From Actinomycetes bacterium (GTDB lineage Bacteria; Actinomycetota; Acidimicrobiia; Spongiisociales; UBA5794), in the NCBI GenBank assembly GCA_024275815.1, contig JAJRYI010000440.1, positions 1-6,925 on the forward strand: 6,925 nt of DNA. The letters are read 5' to 3'. A program made the position numbers and the translations under genes. Shown here piece by piece: positions 6,448 through 6,925 of the stretch (position 1 is the stretch's first letter; each line of letters begins with the position of its first letter). Below the pieces are notes generated by a model. That model was not told the DNA's origin. It worked only from the letters and a program-made list of their open reading frames with translations, and did no database searches.

Positions 6448-6925
6448 GTGCAACCGAAGATACTTGCTGAGACGATGGCGGACGGGGGAACCCTTCAGGA
6501 GTTGACGGCGTCGACTCCGCTGGTCAGCGCCAATCAGGTGTTTCGCATCTGGAGGCCCGGGCACAGCGTCGTGCTCAAGGTATACGGTTCCGAGGCCCGC
6601 CGACGTAGAGAAGGCCACGCCCTCGATGCCCTCGTGAAGGTCGACAGCCTCCCCCGGGTCCTCGATACGGGCGGTGAGGCGTCCCTGTCGTGGATCCTGT
6701 TCGAAGATGCAGGGAAGTGGAACCTGCAGAGCCTTCCAGAGAACCCCGGTCTCGCTCACCGTGCCGGGGCGATCCTCGCGGAGATCCACGCCTCTGATCG
6801 ATCTGCGTTCTCGAACCTCTCCCGAGGTATCGATCAGGAGTGGATCGGTGTCGATTACACCGCGACGCTCCGGCGGCTCGACCGCTACCGGGGCCGTGTC
6901 GGTGTGCGGGCAGACATCATCCAGA
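6448..6925 (+). CDS. APH-fold phosphotransferase, 3'-truncated by window edge
   Basis: The frame runs without a stop from the GTG at 6448 to the window end (159 residues visible). The pattern fits the N-lobe and hinge of the aminoglycoside phosphotransferase/choline kinase fold: VVLKVYG with a candidate ATP-binding Lys (K44), REGHALDAL with the partner Glu (E55) on the next helix, LPRVLDTGG (68-76), a hinge-like WILFEDAG (82-89), and AHRAGAILAEIHA (103-115). The catalytic HxD and metal-binding Asp motifs would lie beyond the window, so activity cannot be confirmed. The substrate is unknown; such kinases act on antibiotics, sugars, choline or other small molecules, and resistance should not be assumed. 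The GTG has GGGGG 6 nt upstream; an in-frame ATG at 6475 has no clear Shine-Dalgarno but remains possible. It diverges from thrS and may share its control region. Confidence 0.8.
   Translation, partial: MQPKILAETMADGGTLQELTASTPLVSANQVFRIWRPGHSVVLKVYGSEARRRREGHALDALVKVDSLPRVLDTGGEASLSWILFEDAGKWNLQSLPENPGLAHRAGAILAEIHASDRSAFSNLSRGIDQEWIGVDYTATLRRLDRYRGRVGVRADIIQ

Noticed and set aside
1..6925. Previously undescribed multi-gene system such as defence, biosynthesis or a mobile element
   Set aside because: The genes are housekeeping (gltA, thrS), one exporter with a small partner, and a partial kinase. There are no transposase, integrase, nuclease, toxin or repeat-array signatures.

Overview
The window looks like ordinary chromosome from a high-GC bacterium (roughly 60% G+C by eye). 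GTG starts, an RND/MMPL-type exporter with no adjacent membrane-fusion or outer-membrane partner gene, and strong G/C third-position bias suggest an Actinomycetota-like, possibly monoderm, organism. That placement is an inference and of low confidence. I saw no mobile element, CRISPR array, tRNA, rRNA or phage gene.

Layout. (1) From base 2 to 1150 on the + strand is the C-terminal ~90% of a type II-like citrate synthase (gltA) whose start lies before the window. (2) Converging on it with a 3-nt gap is a minus-strand pair: a large two-halved RND-superfamily (MMPL/HAE3-like) exporter (4309 to 1604), followed 3 nt later by a small two-TM protein with a PepSY-like tail (1600 to 1154). These two almost certainly share a transcript. 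(3) Upstream on the same strand is threonyl-tRNA synthetase (thrS, 6342 to 4396), complete, with every catalytic, zinc and editing residue visible. An 86-bp gap containing a hairpin separates it from the exporter, so read-through is possible. (4) Divergent from thrS across a 105-bp promoter region, a + strand gene starting at 6448 runs off the end of the window. It encodes the N-lobe and hinge of an APH/choline-kinase-fold phosphotransferase of unknown substrate.

The genes do not form an obvious pathway. GltA (TCA cycle entry) and ThrRS (translation) are housekeeping. The exporter plus small membrane protein is the only functional module here that looks specialised. I found no clear new defence or biosynthetic system.

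The points most worth a second look are: loss of the TM10 Asp in the exporter (replaced by Pro, next to a 6-bp tandem DNA repeat); an apparent extra pair of TM helices in its first half; a compound 12-bp plus 7-bp stem-loop just past gltA, embedded in the end of the convergent gene; a perfect 17-nt repeat at an 18-nt period in the thrS editing domain; and two TGTACARCGA repeats exactly 21 bp apart in the thrS/kinase divergent promoter region.
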